From Paenibacillus sp. H1-7 (GTDB lineage: Bacteria > Bacillota > Bacilli > Paenibacillales > NBRC-103111), in the NCBI RefSeq assembly GCF_022354825.1, contig NZ_CP031168.1, positions 2,791,501 through 2,855,500 of the forward strand: a stretch of DNA of 64,000 bases. The letters are read 5' to 3'. Shown in pieces: positions 41,706-51,263 of the stretch (positions are counted from its first letter, which is position 1; every line of letters begins with the position of its first letter). The notes under the pieces are model-generated. The model did not search any database. It worked only from the letters and a program-made list of their open reading frames with translations, and was not told the origin of the DNA. Both the position numbers and the translations under genes were made by a program.

Positions 41706-42707
41706 ATGGCTGTATTCAAAGTCGTCATTACCGATTATGAATATAAAAGTCTGCAGATCGAACGCAAGATTCTGGAGCAGCTGGATATGGAATTCATCAC
41801 CTCGTTCCAATGCAGGACGGAAGATGAGGTCATCGCGGCGGCACACGATGCGGACGCCATCCTTACACAGTATGCGCCTATTACAGATAAGGTCATCAGC
41901 CGGTTGGACCGGTGCAAGGTGATTTCCCGCTACGGCGTAGGCGTCAATACGATAGATCTGCATGCCGCAACCCGCAAAGGCATTGTCGTAGCGAATTGCA
42001 CCGATTACTGCATGGATGAGGTGGCAGACCATGCTCTTGCTCTGCTGCTCGCATCCGCCCGCAAAATTGCCCAGCTGAATGACTATGTGAAGCAGGGCGT
42101 ATGGGATTATAAGAGAGCGATCCCCGTGTTCCGGTTGCGGGAGAAAGTATTGGGGCTCGTCGGCTTCGGGAAAATCCCGCAAAATCTATGCGTGAAAGCG
42201 CAAGCGCTCGGCATGACCGTAACCGCTTATGACCCTTACATTTCCAATGATGTTACCGCCCGTTTCGGGGTGCAGCAGGTTGATTTGGCTGCTCTGTGCC
42301 GGGAATCGGACTTTATTTCCGTCCATGTCCCGCTCACCCCGGATACGCAAGGCCTTATCGGCGCCGAGCAGTTCCGACTGATGAAACCCGGTGTCATTGT
42401 CGTCAATACATCCCGAGGGCCTCTTATTGATGAGCAAGCGCTGATAACCGCATTGGCAAGCCGGCAAATCGCAGGCGCTGCCCTGGATGTGCTGGAGCAG
42501 GAGCCGATCCGACCGGACCATCCGCTGCTCTCCATGGAGCAGGTCCTTCTTACGCCCCACGCTGCCTGGTATTCCGAGGATTCCGAGCAGGAGCTGAAGG
42601 GGAAAATAGCCCAGAACGTCGTCGATGTTCTCTCCGGCTTTTATCCAAGGTACTTGGCCAATCCTGATGTGAAGTATAAGGTGCATTTGAAGGAACGAGA
42701 GCATTAA
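41706..42707 (+). CDS. D-isomer-specific 2-hydroxyacid dehydrogenase (CtBP-like)
   Basis: The protein has 333 residues. The substrate domain flanks a Rossmann domain with EKVLGLVGFGKIPQNL; note GFGKIP where most have GxGxIG. Catalytic residues are visible: Arg in VNTSRGPLID, Glu in LDVLEQEPI and His in LTPHAAWYS. The N-terminal pair SRYGVGVNTID is conserved. It interconverts a 2-hydroxy acid and a 2-keto acid with NAD(P)H. In this cluster it may reduce or oxidise a sugar-derived acid such as glyoxylate/glycolate or a ketogluconate; the substrate is not visible. Confidence 0.88.
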   Translation: MAVFKVVITDYEYKSLQIERKILEQLDMEFITSFQCRTEDEVIAAAHDADAILTQYAPITDKVISRLDRCKVISRYGVGVNTIDLHAATRKGIVVANCTDYCMDEVADHALALLLASARKIAQLNDYVKQGVWDYKRAIPVFRLREKVLGLVGFGKIPQNLCVKAQALGMTVTAYDPYISNDVTARFGVQQVDLAALCRESDFISVHVPLTPDTQGLIGAEQFRLMKPGVIVVNTSRGPLIDEQALITALASRQIAGAALDVLEQEPIRPDHPLLSMEQVLLTPHAAWYSEDSEQELKGKIAQNVVDVLSGFYPRYLANPDVKYKVHLKEREH

Positions 42708-42829
42708 CCGCGTAGTTCGCGAAAAAAATCCCGCTAAAGATTCTTAGGAATGCTTATGCGCTGCCGGGTAATATAGTATGATGATTAGTAGACAACGAGA
42801 ATGCTGCTCAATACGCTTCACATCATCTT

Positions 42830-42843
42830 TGAAAACGCTTCAA
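42830..42843 (+). promoter_or_regulatory. cre-like site before the FAH gene
   Basis: TGAAAACGCTTCAA agrees with the cre consensus at 13 of 14 positions. It lies in the 221-base gap before 42929, suggesting a second, glucose-repressed promoter within the cluster. Confidence 0.5.
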
Positions 42844-42928
42844 TGCAATTGTTTATCTCAGCTAGAGACTTACACCATGATGTAAAGCTGGTTAGTAGAG
42901 TATAACAAAAAAGGGAGTGTGGCGTGGG

Positions 42929-43798
<870 letters not shown>

Positions 43799-43813
<15 letters not shown>

Positions 43814-43831
43814 CCTCGCGGGCTTCTTTTT
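43799..43831 (+). terminator. Terminator-like hairpin between the FAH and dehydratase genes
   Basis: Stem GCCTGCG/CGCGGGC spanning the FAH stop codon, followed by CTTCTTTTTAA. It may attenuate rather than end transcription, because the next gene starts 67 bases later. Confidence 0.5.
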
Positions 43832-43897
43832 AATTGAGCTGCATCAGGGCAAGCACTCGGGCGGGATGAAACCCGGCCGCGCCGCAAAGGAGGAGCC

Positions 43898-45889
43898 ATG
43901 GATAAACCGTTTGACGAGATTATGGGAACCGCTGCCTCAGCCGACTCTGCCGGCCTGTACGAGGTGATCACTCATGCTTCCGGACCGGAAGGGAAGCTCC
44001 CGCTTACGGACGAGCTGCTTAAGTCGGCTCCGAGCGGCGATTTGTTCGGCATGTCGCAAAATGCAGGGATGGGGTGGAATCCTGCGCTTCTGAACGCGAA
44101 GCAGTTTCTGCTGCTCAGCACCCAAGGCGGGATCCGTGAGCAGGACGGCACTCCCGTCGCTTTGGGATACCATACCGGCCATTGGGAAGTCGGCTTGTTA
44201 ATGAAAGCGGCTGCTGCCGAAGTAGCGGCGCGGGGAGGCATTCCCTTTGCCGGCTATGTAAGCGATCCTTGCGACGGGCGCTCCCAAGGCACGACAGGCA
44301 TGTTCGACTCGCTGCCATACCGCAACGATGCGGCCGTCGTATTTCGCCGGCTGATCCGTTCCTTGCCCACGCGAAAGGGCGTTATCGGCGTAGCCACTTG
44401 TGACAAGGGACTTCCGGCGATGATGCTGGCGCTTGCGGGCATGAGAGATCTTCCCGGCGTCATCGTACCCGGCGGGGTGACGCTCCCCCCCACAGCGGGC
44501 GAGGATGCGGGTAAAATCCAAACCATCGGCGCCAGATATGCCAATGGGGAATTATCGCTTGACGATGCCGCGGAGCTCGGATGCCGAACCTGCGCTACTC
44601 CGGGAGGAGGCTGCCAGTTCCTCGGCACGGCGGCAACGGCTCAAGTCGTGGCGGAAGCCATGGGGATGGCGGTGCCACATTCCGCTCTCGCCCCGTCGGG
44701 GCAGCCGATCTGGGAGGAGCTCGGAAGGCAATCCGCCCGTGCCGTGATCCGGCTGGAGTCGCAAGGTCTACGGATGCGCGACATCTTGACGGATTCGGCC
44801 ATTCGCAACGCAATGGCGGTCCATGCCGCCTTCGGCGGGTCGACGAATTTGCTGCTGCATATTCCGGCCATCGCTCATGCGGCCGGCCTCACGATGCCGA
44901 CCGTTGAAGACTGGATCCAGGTCAATCGCGAAGTTCCCCGCCTGGTTAGCGTGCTGCCGAACGGCCCGGTTTATCATCCGACGATTCGGGTGTTTTTGGC
45001 CGGCGGCGTGCCGGAAGTGATGCTTCACTTGCGCCGTCTCGGCGTGCTGGACGATTCCGTGCTGACCGTAACCGGCGAAACGCTCGGCAACGTATTGGAT
45101 TGGTGGGAATCGTCCGACCGCCGCCGCTTATTGCGCCAACGGCTGCAAGATGAGGACGGCGTTGACCCGGACAGCGTCATCATGAGCCCGGACCGGGCGA
45201 AGCAGCTTGGCATTACGTCGACGGTTACGTTCCCGACGGGCAATATCGCCCCGGAAGGCTCTGTGATCAAATCGACTTCCATCGATCCTGCCGTGCTGGA
45301 TGAAGACGGCGTATACCGTTTTACAGGCAAAGCAAAGGTGTTCACAACGGAACGGGCCGCCATTGCTGCCATCAAGAACGGAGCTATCCAGGCGGGCGAC
45401 GCGATGGTGCTGATCGGACGCGGACCCTCGGGAACGGGTATGGAGGAAACGTACCAGCTCACGTCTGCCCTGAAGCATCTATCCTTCGGCAAGTATGTGG
45501 CGCTAATTACGGACGCCCGCTTCTCCGGCGTATCCACCGGCGCTTGCATCGGCCATGTCGGCCCGGAAGCATTAGCCGGCGGGCCTGTAGGCAAGCTAAG
45601 GGACGGCGATACGATCGAGATCATCATTGACCGTAACCGTCTGGAAGGCAGCGTTCACTTCGTAGGCGAGGAAGGGAAGACGTACACGCCGGAGGAAGGA
45701 GCGGAAGCTCTGGCTGCGCGCCCGTTCCATCCCGGACTTGCCGCGGATCCCGGACTGCCTGACGATACGAAGCTTTGGGCCGCCCTGCAAGCCGTAAGCG
45801 GCGGCACGTGGAAAGGTAATGTCTATGATGTGGAACGAATCGTAGCCGCACTGGAAGCTGGGAAAAAAGCGTTGGGCTGGACTTCTTGA
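43898..45889 (+). CDS. yjhG: YjhG/YagF-family D-xylonate dehydratase (IlvD/Edd superfamily)
   Basis: The protein has 663 residues, close to E. coli YjhG in length and pattern. ATG 43898 follows AAAGGAGG. Strong family blocks: [71 protein letters not shown], and [20 protein letters not shown]. The three cysteine sites (DPCDG, TCDKG, GGGCQ) are those that bind the iron-sulfur cluster in IlvD/Edd enzymes. The reaction is dehydration of D-xylonate (or a similar aldonate) to the 2-keto-3-deoxy acid. The FAH-family gene upstream would take the product. Confidence 0.92.
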   Translation: MDKPFDEIMGTAASADSAGLYEVITHASGPEGKLPLTDELLKSAPSGDLFGMSQNAGMGWNPALLNAKQFLLLSTQGGIREQDGTPVALGYHTGHWEVGLLMKAAAAEVAARGGIPFAGYVSDPCDGRSQGTTGMFDSLPYRNDAAVVFRRLIRSLPTRKGVIGVATCDKGLPAMMLALAGMRDLPGVIVPGGVTLPPTAGEDAGKIQTIGARYANGELSLDDAAELGCRTCATPGGGCQFLGTAATAQVVAEAMGMAVPHSALAPSGQPIWEELGRQSARAVIRLESQGLRMRDILTDSAIRNAMAVHAAFGGSTNLLLHIPAIAHAAGLTMPTVEDWIQVNREVPRLVSVLPNGPVYHPTIRVFLAGGVPEVMLHLRRLGVLDDSVLTVTGETLGNVLDWWESSDRRRLLRQRLQDEDGVDPDSVIMSPDRAKQLGITSTVTFPTGNIAPEGSVIKSTSIDPAVLDEDGVYRFTGKAKVFTTERAAIAAIKNGAIQAGDAMVLIGRGPSGTGMEETYQLTSALKHLSFGKYVALITDARFSGVSTGACIGHVGPEALAGGPVGKLRDGDTIEIIIDRNRLEGSVHFVGEEGKTYTPEEGAEALAARPFHPGLAADPGLPDDTKLWAALQAVSGGTWKGNVYDVERIVAALEAGKKALGWTS

Positions 45890-45943
45890 CAGCTCGTCCT
45901 TGTGGTTTAGCTGCGAGTCGACGAAAAACGGATGTGTGAATTG

Positions 45944-45975
45944 CGGTCTGCCTTTTGCCGGCGGGCCGTTTTTTT
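45944..45975 (+). terminator. Intrinsic terminator of the sugar-acid cluster
   Basis: Nine-base stem CGGTCTGCC/GGCGGGCCG (two G-T pairs), seven-base loop, then seven T. Confidence 0.85.
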
Positions 45976-46048
45976 ATTGGAGAGCGATATATGGAACGAC
46001 AGCGACTGTCGGAATTGGTAAGGAAGGGGTCACAGGGCTCCTCTTGAA

Positions 46049-46067
46049 GAGAATGATAATCAATATC
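46049..46067. promoter_or_regulatory. Fur-box-like site without an obvious target
   Basis: GAGAATGATAATCAATATC matches the 19-base Fur consensus at 17 positions. The next gene starts more than 500 bases away and has no iron-related feature. Confidence 0.5.
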
Positions 46068-46574
46068 AACTAAATTGTCAGCCCTTACGTGACAAATTGG
46101 AGTAAAATAATAACCATTGACAGCCGAAAGCGGCTAAGTCTACTTGCCGGTTAAGCTTGGAGTGAATGCAGGACCTCGTAGCAGGGATATCGATCTGCAA
46201 ATCGAATGGCTGTAAGGCTCCGTTGACAACCGGCCGACAACGGCCTATAGGAAAGGTGTGAAGAATGGCATGAAGCCTTGCTGCGGCCTTCTGGCACAAC
46301 GTAGGGCCGGAGCTGAATTCTGTTCTAAAGAAGTAATGGGTTCGGTTCGCTTGGAGCCGGAGGGAAACTTCTCGCTCTTTCTTTTAACCTCACGACGATA
46401 AGAACATATGCCAATTCAAACCTTTACGGATATTTATGCGTTGTCGATTTTTGTTCTTGACGGCGTTTTTTGTCATAACGACTCGAAAATTCCCAGATCG
46501 GGGTATTCCTATTTGACGGGCATTCCTTTACAATGATAAGTATCATGGGATTTTGTGGAAATGGGGGGCATTAT
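46068..46574. other. Gene-free stretch; possible degenerate group II intron piece at about 46200-46390
   Basis: No protein gene is seen. Bases about 46200-46390 (GTAAGGCTCCGTTGACAACC, GGAAAGGTGTGAAGAATGGC, GGCATGAAGCC, GCCGGAGGGAAACTTC) are rich in short inverted repeats and resemble, from memory, the RNA part that precedes the maturase gene in bacterial group II introns. No reverse transcriptase or domain V follows, so at best it is a fragment. The right end (46397-46412) carries the 16-bp repeat listed next. Confidence 0.25.
46397..46412 (+). repeat. Left copy of a 16-bp direct repeat flanking the SLH gene
   Basis: GATAAGAACATATGCC; the partner at 50361-50376 is GATAAGAACATTTGCC, one mismatch. 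The right copy sits at the broken end of the aspartyl-tRNA synthetase remnant. Confidence 0.6.
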
Positions 46575-49500
46575 GTGAGTTTCGGAAGTCGGGCATTGAG
46601 GCGATGGACACTGTCGCTGATTGTATTTTTATTCGCATTTTCTGATTATTCCTCGGCGTTCGCCGCCGATCGGTTCGTGCTGGAGCCCGTAGCCAAGGAC
46701 TCAGTTACCGTGGACCCCGATATTCGGTACGGGGACTACATATCGACAGCGGATGGAGGATACGTTGCGGCGGGGACCGACGCAGGCGGCGAAGACCCGG
46801 AGTTGTTCATGGCAAAATGGAGAGCGAACGGCGATTTGCAATGGCGGACTTCGCTAGGGTTCGACACTAGCGGTCTTCCTCCAGCGGTGAACGACGTGCT
46901 GGAGACGCCTAATGGGTATATGTTCGTCGGTAGGATGAACGACGGTATGCTTTACGGCCTCGTTAATGAGACGGGGGTCGTCGTTCAATCGGGCGTGCTG
47001 CTGCCGGGGGGCGGCTCCGCGAATTTCATCGCGAAAATGGAAGGTGCCGGCACGGTGCGGTATCTCGTTGGAGGTATCGCGCCATTTTCCGATATCGGGA
47101 CGGTAAACTCAATCTTCACCCTCGATGTGAACGGCAACCCGGGGGCGGGCATCGTCCACCTGACCACATATGGTCGCATTCCGTTCGAAGGGCTGACTCT
47201 ACCGTCCGGTGACGTAGCAATCGTCGGATACGGTTCCGAAGGGACCGGCTCATCGTTCGGCACGTTGTACACTTACAGCGCCCGTTCCGGGGTTGGCCCC
47301 TTAAAAAAGTTCTACAGCGACGGGGGTAGCCTTACGCTGCAGGCCCTGGCTGATGCAGGCGCGGGATCGGGTTATTATTTGATCGGCAACGTGTTGGCGG
47401 GGAATGAGCAAAATATCGTCGTGCTGCGCACGGACGCGGACGGGAACGAGTTGTGGAGAAAGGAATATCCTCACGAAAGCGCCCAAGTCCCGGAAGGCTT
47501 GCTGCGTACAAGGGACGGCGGTTTTCTGATATACGGCGGCTCCAACGCGGGCGACGGCGTCCTACTGAAGACGGACGCAAACATGAACGAGCAATGGTTC
47601 AAGGTGATTCCTGGCACATGGAACCTTCGCGCCGCGTTGCAGCTTGCGGACGGCTCGTATCGTGTCGCCGGGAACAGCGCCAACTTAATCGACATGTACG
47701 TCGGACCGCCGACGGGACTTGTGCCGGACGACGAGGCGAATGTCCTCGTCGGACTGACGGAGGACATGGAATACATAGGGAACGGCAGCGTGAGTTACGT
47801 CGTTTACGACAGTGGCGACGCACCGACGTTCGCCGGAAATCAGACGGTATTCGTACGTTATAAAGCGGATCCGGCGGCGGGGTATGAGGTTGGCAAAGCG
47901 GCCTCATTCGACTTTACGGCGAATCCGGTCTCGATCGCGTCCGTCTCCCCGTTGGCGGGCGTACCGGTTGAGTACGGAACCCCGCTGTCGAAGATCGGAT
48001 TGCCGGCGACGGTGAACGTCGGGTTGAGCGACGGAACGAATGTATCAGCGAGCGTGATCTGGGACGGCGGCAATCCTGCGTACGACGGAACGGTACCGGG
48101 GGCGTACAAGTTCGTCGGCACGTTGACGCCGCCGAGCGGGACGACGAACCCGGCCGCGCTTACTGCGGCGGTCGTCGTGACGGTCGAACCGCGGACGATC
48201 AAGAGCGTCGCGGACGCCGTATACCGGACCGTAGGATACGGAACCCCGCTTTCGGAGCTCAGATTGCCGGCGACGGTGAACGTCGGGTTGAGCGACGGAA
48301 CGAATGTATCAGCGAGCGTGATCTGGAACGGCGGCAATCCTGCGTACGACGGAACGGTACCGGGGGCGTACAAGTTCGTCGGCACGTTGATGCCGCCGAG
48401 TGGGACGACGAACCCGGCCGCGCTTACTGCGGCGGTCGTCGTGACGGTCGAACCACGGACGATCAAGAGTGTCGCGGACGCCGTATACCGGACCGTAGGA
48501 TACGGAACCCCGCTTTCGGAGCTCGGATTGCCGACGACGGTGAACGTCGGGTTGAGCGACGGAACGACAGAAGCGACGGGCGTAACGTGGGACGGCGGCA
48601 ATCCTGCGTACGACGGTAATACGCCGGGACGATACGCCTTCAAGGGCGAGTTGATGTTGCCTTCGGGCGCGACGAATCCAGGCGGCTTGACAGCGACGGC
48701 GGTCATTACGGTGGTGGAAGCGCCGGTGGCGTCGCTGCCGATCGCAAGCGTCGTTCCGCTGTCGGCCATGACGGTCGACTACGGGACGCCCTTGTCCGGT
48801 CTCGTGCTGCCGACTATGGTTAACGTCGTCCTGAACGATGGATCCATCGTAGGCGCCCGGGTGTCATGGGACGATGGGGTACCGTCTTATAACGGCAACG
48901 CGGCGGGGGTTTACGCGTTTACGGGTACGTTGACTCCACCTGCCGGCGTGACGAATCCGGAAGGCTTGACGGCGACGATGGTCATTACGGTGGAGAAAGC
49001 GCCTGTCGCATTGGTCGGCTTGGAGGTTGACGAGAATACTTATCACTTGAGGGCCGGATCGTCCCGTGCTATCCTCGTCAAAGCGTCGTACTCGGATGGA
49101 CATCGGACCGATGTCACCGATGCGGCGAAGTACACGACCTCGAACGCCTCCGTCGCGGAGGTAGGGGAGAACGGCGTCGTTCGAGCGAAAATGCGGGGGA
49201 CGGCCACGATCTCGATCGAATACGGCGGTCTTCGCTCCGAAATCCAAGTCGATGTGTATCGAACGTCGCGCGAGAACGACGAGAAGGGAGCAGCCGCGGT
49301 GCCGACCGTAACGAGAAAAACGACGACTGCCTGCTCTAGCGGCGGATGCACAGCGACGTTCGGCGAGCAAGTATCGATCGAGATCCCTGGATTGCCCGGA
49401 GACGCGATCGTCACGATCGAAAAGATCGGGCTGCCTCCTGATTCGGTACCGGCTGGGCTGCATTTGGCGAGCGACGTGTTCGAACTGTTGCTGGGCACGG

Positions 49501-50285
49501 GAATGACGTTTTCGGAGCCGGTAACGCTTCGTTTCGCCTTCGACGCGGCGGCGGTGCCCGAAGGGTTCCTCGCGGCCTTATTCTACTTCGATGAAGCCCG
49601 TGAGGAATGGGTCAAGATCGAAAGCCGGGTCAAGGGTGGGTTTGTCGAGGCGTCGGCAGATCACTTCGCGAAGTTCGCCGTGTTTGCCTTCGAAGCATCG
49701 TCAGCGTCGCCTGCGAAACCGACAGCGACGCCAGCACCGCCGCCGCCGCGGTTCCTCGACATGGACGGTCACTGGGCAGACTCGTTCGTCGCGCGGGCGG
49801 TAGAGTTCGGTATTGCGAACGGGTATGACGCGCGCACGTTCGCGCCGGATGCGCAAGTAACGCGAGCGCAATTCATTACTATGCTGATGCGGACGCTCAA
49901 GGTAGACAGCGGGGCCACGCCGCGATTCACGGATGCTGATACCATCGAAGCGTGGGCGGCGTCCGCCGTTGCTGCGGCGGCCGAGCGCGGCATCGTCGTC
50001 GGCTTCCCGGACGGTACCTTCCGGCCGAACGCCATCATCACGCGGGCGGAGATGACGACGCTGCTTGTCCGCGCGGCGGGCTTGGAGACGTCGGGAGGCA
50101 CCGAGCCGGCGTTCGCAGATGCAGCGGACGTACCGACTTGGGCTCGTGACGCAGTCACCGCGGCGGAGGGGATCGGTCTAGTGCAAGGCCGTGAAGGCGA
50201 TCGATTCGAGCCGTCCGCCACCGCAACGCGCGCGGAAGCCGTCGTCCTTCTGCTGCGGATGTTGGATTTGAATTTAAACCCATAG
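46575..50285 (+). CDS. SLH-anchored surface protein with beta-propeller-like head and Ig-like repeats
   Basis: The protein has 1236 residues from GTG 46575, six bases after GGGGGG. The ATG at 46533 has no ribosome site and would spoil the signal peptide (MSFGSRALRRWTLSLIVFLF..., cleavage near AFAADR). Parts in order: propeller-like head (about 35-370; repeated DGGYVAAGTDAGG-type strands); four Ig-like repeats of about 88 residues (about 455-810; VNVGLSDGTNVSASVIW, Big_4-type); a Big_2-like domain (about 815-900); a low-complexity Pro/Ala linker (TATPAPPPPRF); three SLH domains (about 1062-1230; DMDGHWADSFVARAVEFGIA, FPDGTFRPNAIITRAEM). SLH domains hold proteins to pyruvylated secondary wall polymer. 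Base composition is clearly richer in G+C than in neighbouring genes, and direct repeats flank the region, which suggests acquisition. Confidence 0.9.
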   Translation: MSFGSRALRRWTLSLIVFLFAFSDYSSAFAADRFVLEPVAKDSVTVDPDIRYGDYISTADGGYVAAGTDAGGEDPELFMAKWRANGDLQWRTSLGFDTSGLPPAVNDVLETPNGYMFVGRMNDGMLYGLVNETGVVVQSGVLLPGGGSANFIAKMEGAGTVRYLVGGIAPFSDIGTVNSIFTLDVNGNPGAGIVHLTTYGRIPFEGLTLPSGDVAIVGYGSEGTGSSFGTLYTYSARSGVGPLKKFYSDGGSLTLQALADAGAGSGYYLIGNVLAGNEQNIVVLRTDADGNELWRKEYPHESAQVPEGLLRTRDGGFLIYGGSNAGDGVLLKTDANMNEQWFKVIPGTWNLRAALQLADGSYRVAGNSANLIDMYVGPPTGLVPDDEANVLVGLTEDMEYIGNGSVSYVVYDSGDAPTFAGNQTVFVRYKADPAAGYEVGKAASFDFTANPVSIASVSPLAGVPVEYGTPLSKIGLPATVNVGLSDGTNVSASVIWDGGNPAYDGTVPGAYKFVGTLTPPSGTTNPAALTAAVVVTVEPRTIKSVADAVYRTVGYGTPLSELRLPATVNVGLSDGTNVSASVIWNGGNPAYDGTVPGAYKFVGTLMPPSGTTNPAALTAAVVVTVEPRTIKSVADAVYRTVGYGTPLSELGLPTTVNVGLSDGTTEATGVTWDGGNPAYDGNTPGRYAFKGELMLPSGATNPGGLTATAVITVVEAPVASLPIASVVPLSAMTVDYGTPLSGLVLPTMVNVVLNDGSIVGARVSWDDGVPSYNGNAAGVYAFTGTLTPPAGVTNPEGLTATMVITVEKAPVALVGLEVDENTYHLRAGSSRAILVKASYSDGHRTDVTDAAKYTTSNASVAEVGENGVVRAKMRGTATISIEYGGLRSEIQVDVYRTSRENDEKGAAAVPTVTRKTTTACSSGGCTATFGEQVSIEIPGLPGDAIVTIEKIGLPPDSVPAGLHLASDVFELLLGTGMTFSEPVTLRFAFDAAAVPEGFLAALFYFDEAREEWVKIESRVKGGFVEASADHFAKFAVFAFEASSASPAKPTATPAPPPPRFLDMDGHWADSFVARAVEFGIANGYDARTFAPDAQVTRAQFITMLMRTLKVDSGATPRFTDADTIEAWAASAVAAAAERGIVVGFPDGTFRPNAIITRAEMTTLLVRAAGLETSGGTEPAFADAADVPTWARDAVTAAEGIGLVQGREGDRFEPSATATRAEAVVLLLRMLDLNLNP
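48001..48792 (+). repeat. 264-bp tandem repeats inside the SLH protein gene
   Basis: Units begin at 48001, 48265 and 48529, exactly 264 bases apart (88 codons). The first two are almost identical at DNA level; the third diverges after about 50 bases and the fourth is only protein-level similar. This indicates recent duplication or gene conversion. Confidence 0.85.
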
Positions 50286-50291
50286 TTAGGT

Positions 50292-50324
50292 AACCGCTGG
50301 CCGTACGTGGTCGGCGGTTTTTTT
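50292..50324 (+). terminator. Intrinsic terminator of the SLH gene
   Basis: Eleven-base stem AACCGCTGGCC/GGTCGGCGGTT with two G-T pairs, six-base loop, then T-run. Confidence 0.88.
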
Positions 50325-50360
50325 CGTTGTTATCGCCTGATAAAGAGTAAGCCGTTTGAT

Positions 50361-50376
50361 GATAAGAACATTTGCC
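50361..50376 (+). repeat. Right copy of the 16-bp direct repeat
   Basis: GATAAGAACATTTGCC, partner of 46397-46412. It ends inside the first codons of the truncated synthetase frame. Confidence 0.6.
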
Positions 50377-50704
50377 TTTCCCTCGTGAAATACGTCCGAT
50401 GTATGCGATGCCGGCACCAGAGAACGGCGCACTCACCGCTTCGTTTGATTTGATCTTTAACGGCCTCGAAATAACGACTGGAGGCCAGCGGATTCACGAT
50501 TACGAGGAGCTCTCCGCTTCAATACGCAGCCGGGGGCTGAATCCGGATCATTTTGCCGGATATCTTGACGTGTTTCGATACGGCATGCCGCTGCACGGAG
50601 GATTCGCAATCGGTCTTGAACGCCTTGCCTCACGTTTACTCGGCCAGTCAAATGTACGGGAAGCTTCAGCGTTCCCTCGCGATCGAACCCGGCTATTTCC
50701 TTAA
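50372..50704 (+). pseudogene. Remnant (C-terminal third) of an aspartyl-tRNA synthetase, AspS2 type
   Basis: About 110 codons encode the end of a class II aspartyl/asparaginyl-tRNA synthetase: FPREIRPMYAMP, FDLIFNGLEITTGGQRIHDY, DVFRYGMPLHGGFAIGLERL (motif 3 with the ATP-binding Arg) and FPRDRTRLFP at the natural C-terminus. Archaeal-type enzymes have about 430 residues, so the anticodon-binding domain and motifs 1 and 2 are gone. An in-frame stop lies at 50363-50365, just upstream, and no ribosome site is present. A terminator follows at the normal place. The intact part looks unmutated, so the loss may be recent; it coincides with the 16-bp repeat. Confidence 0.8.
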
Positions 50705-50719
50705 GTGATTGCAGAAAAG

Positions 50720-50744
50720 GCTGCCGATTTTTTCGGCAGCTTTT
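50720..50744 (+). terminator. Terminator of the synthetase remnant
   Basis: Stem GCTGCCGA/TCGGCAGC with a T-rich loop, then TTTTAATTA. Confidence 0.8.
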
Positions 50745-51263
50745 AATTATAATAACATTTAGAAGAAATTATGAAGAATGCGACCTGATGAAGGAAAAAA
50801 GTAGTCGTTTGCACGCGAACAGATGAAACTGATACATTTTGTAGTCGGTCGAATTTCAGGCAGGCCATCCGGTGTTCAGCAGGAGGGAAGTTTTTGTTTT
50901 GAATTAAAAAGATAATAATTTATTTAAAACTATTGCAATGTAAGCGATCCCAATGTAGTATTGGGTTAAGCGCTTACTCTACATTGGTTAAGCCGGCCCA
51001 ATTAAATCGGTTTAACGATACACTTCTGCTAGTACCTCTAACCTCCACAGAGATCCGCCACTTATGTTACATCTTACATCCATCCATTTTAACCACATAC
51101 ATAAAACGGGTTCGTTTGTATTACCATTATATAAAAGCGTTTTCATTTTCAAGTGCTCTATTAAACCGGTTTAATGCCTTCTGGGAGGTGATTCATACAG
51201 GGACCAAGTGTTATGTTATGGTATTGCTTTTAAAAAGTTAGTCAGATTATGGAGGGGATTATC
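50745..51263. promoter_or_regulatory. Regulatory region of the Opp-type operon (operators and cre-like site)
   Basis: There is no gene in this stretch. ATTAAACCGGTTTAAT at 51160-51175 is a perfect 16-base palindrome with central CG. ATTAAATCGGTTTAAC at 51001-51016 is a variant of it. TGAAAACGCTTTTA (minus strand, 51132-51145) matches cre at 13 of 14 positions. GTTAAGCGCTTAC at about 50966-50978 contains a further ten-base palindrome. The LacI protein encoded at the end of the operon (58175) is the natural candidate for the CCGG sites and CcpA for the cre-like one. Confidence 0.6.

Noticed and set aside
44254..44628. Overlapping open frames on both strands inside the dehydratase gene
   Set aside because: High G+C wobble in a strongly conserved gene produces these; the dehydratase protein match is unambiguous.
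47858..48769. Minus-strand open frame of 303 codons with repeats
   Set aside because: It is the antisense of the Ig-like tandem repeats; its regularity comes from the coding strand.
50372..50704. Calling the synthetase fragment a functional small AsnA-like or AspRS-like protein
   Set aside because: It has no start with a ribosome site, an in-frame stop directly upstream, and begins in the middle of the catalytic fold.
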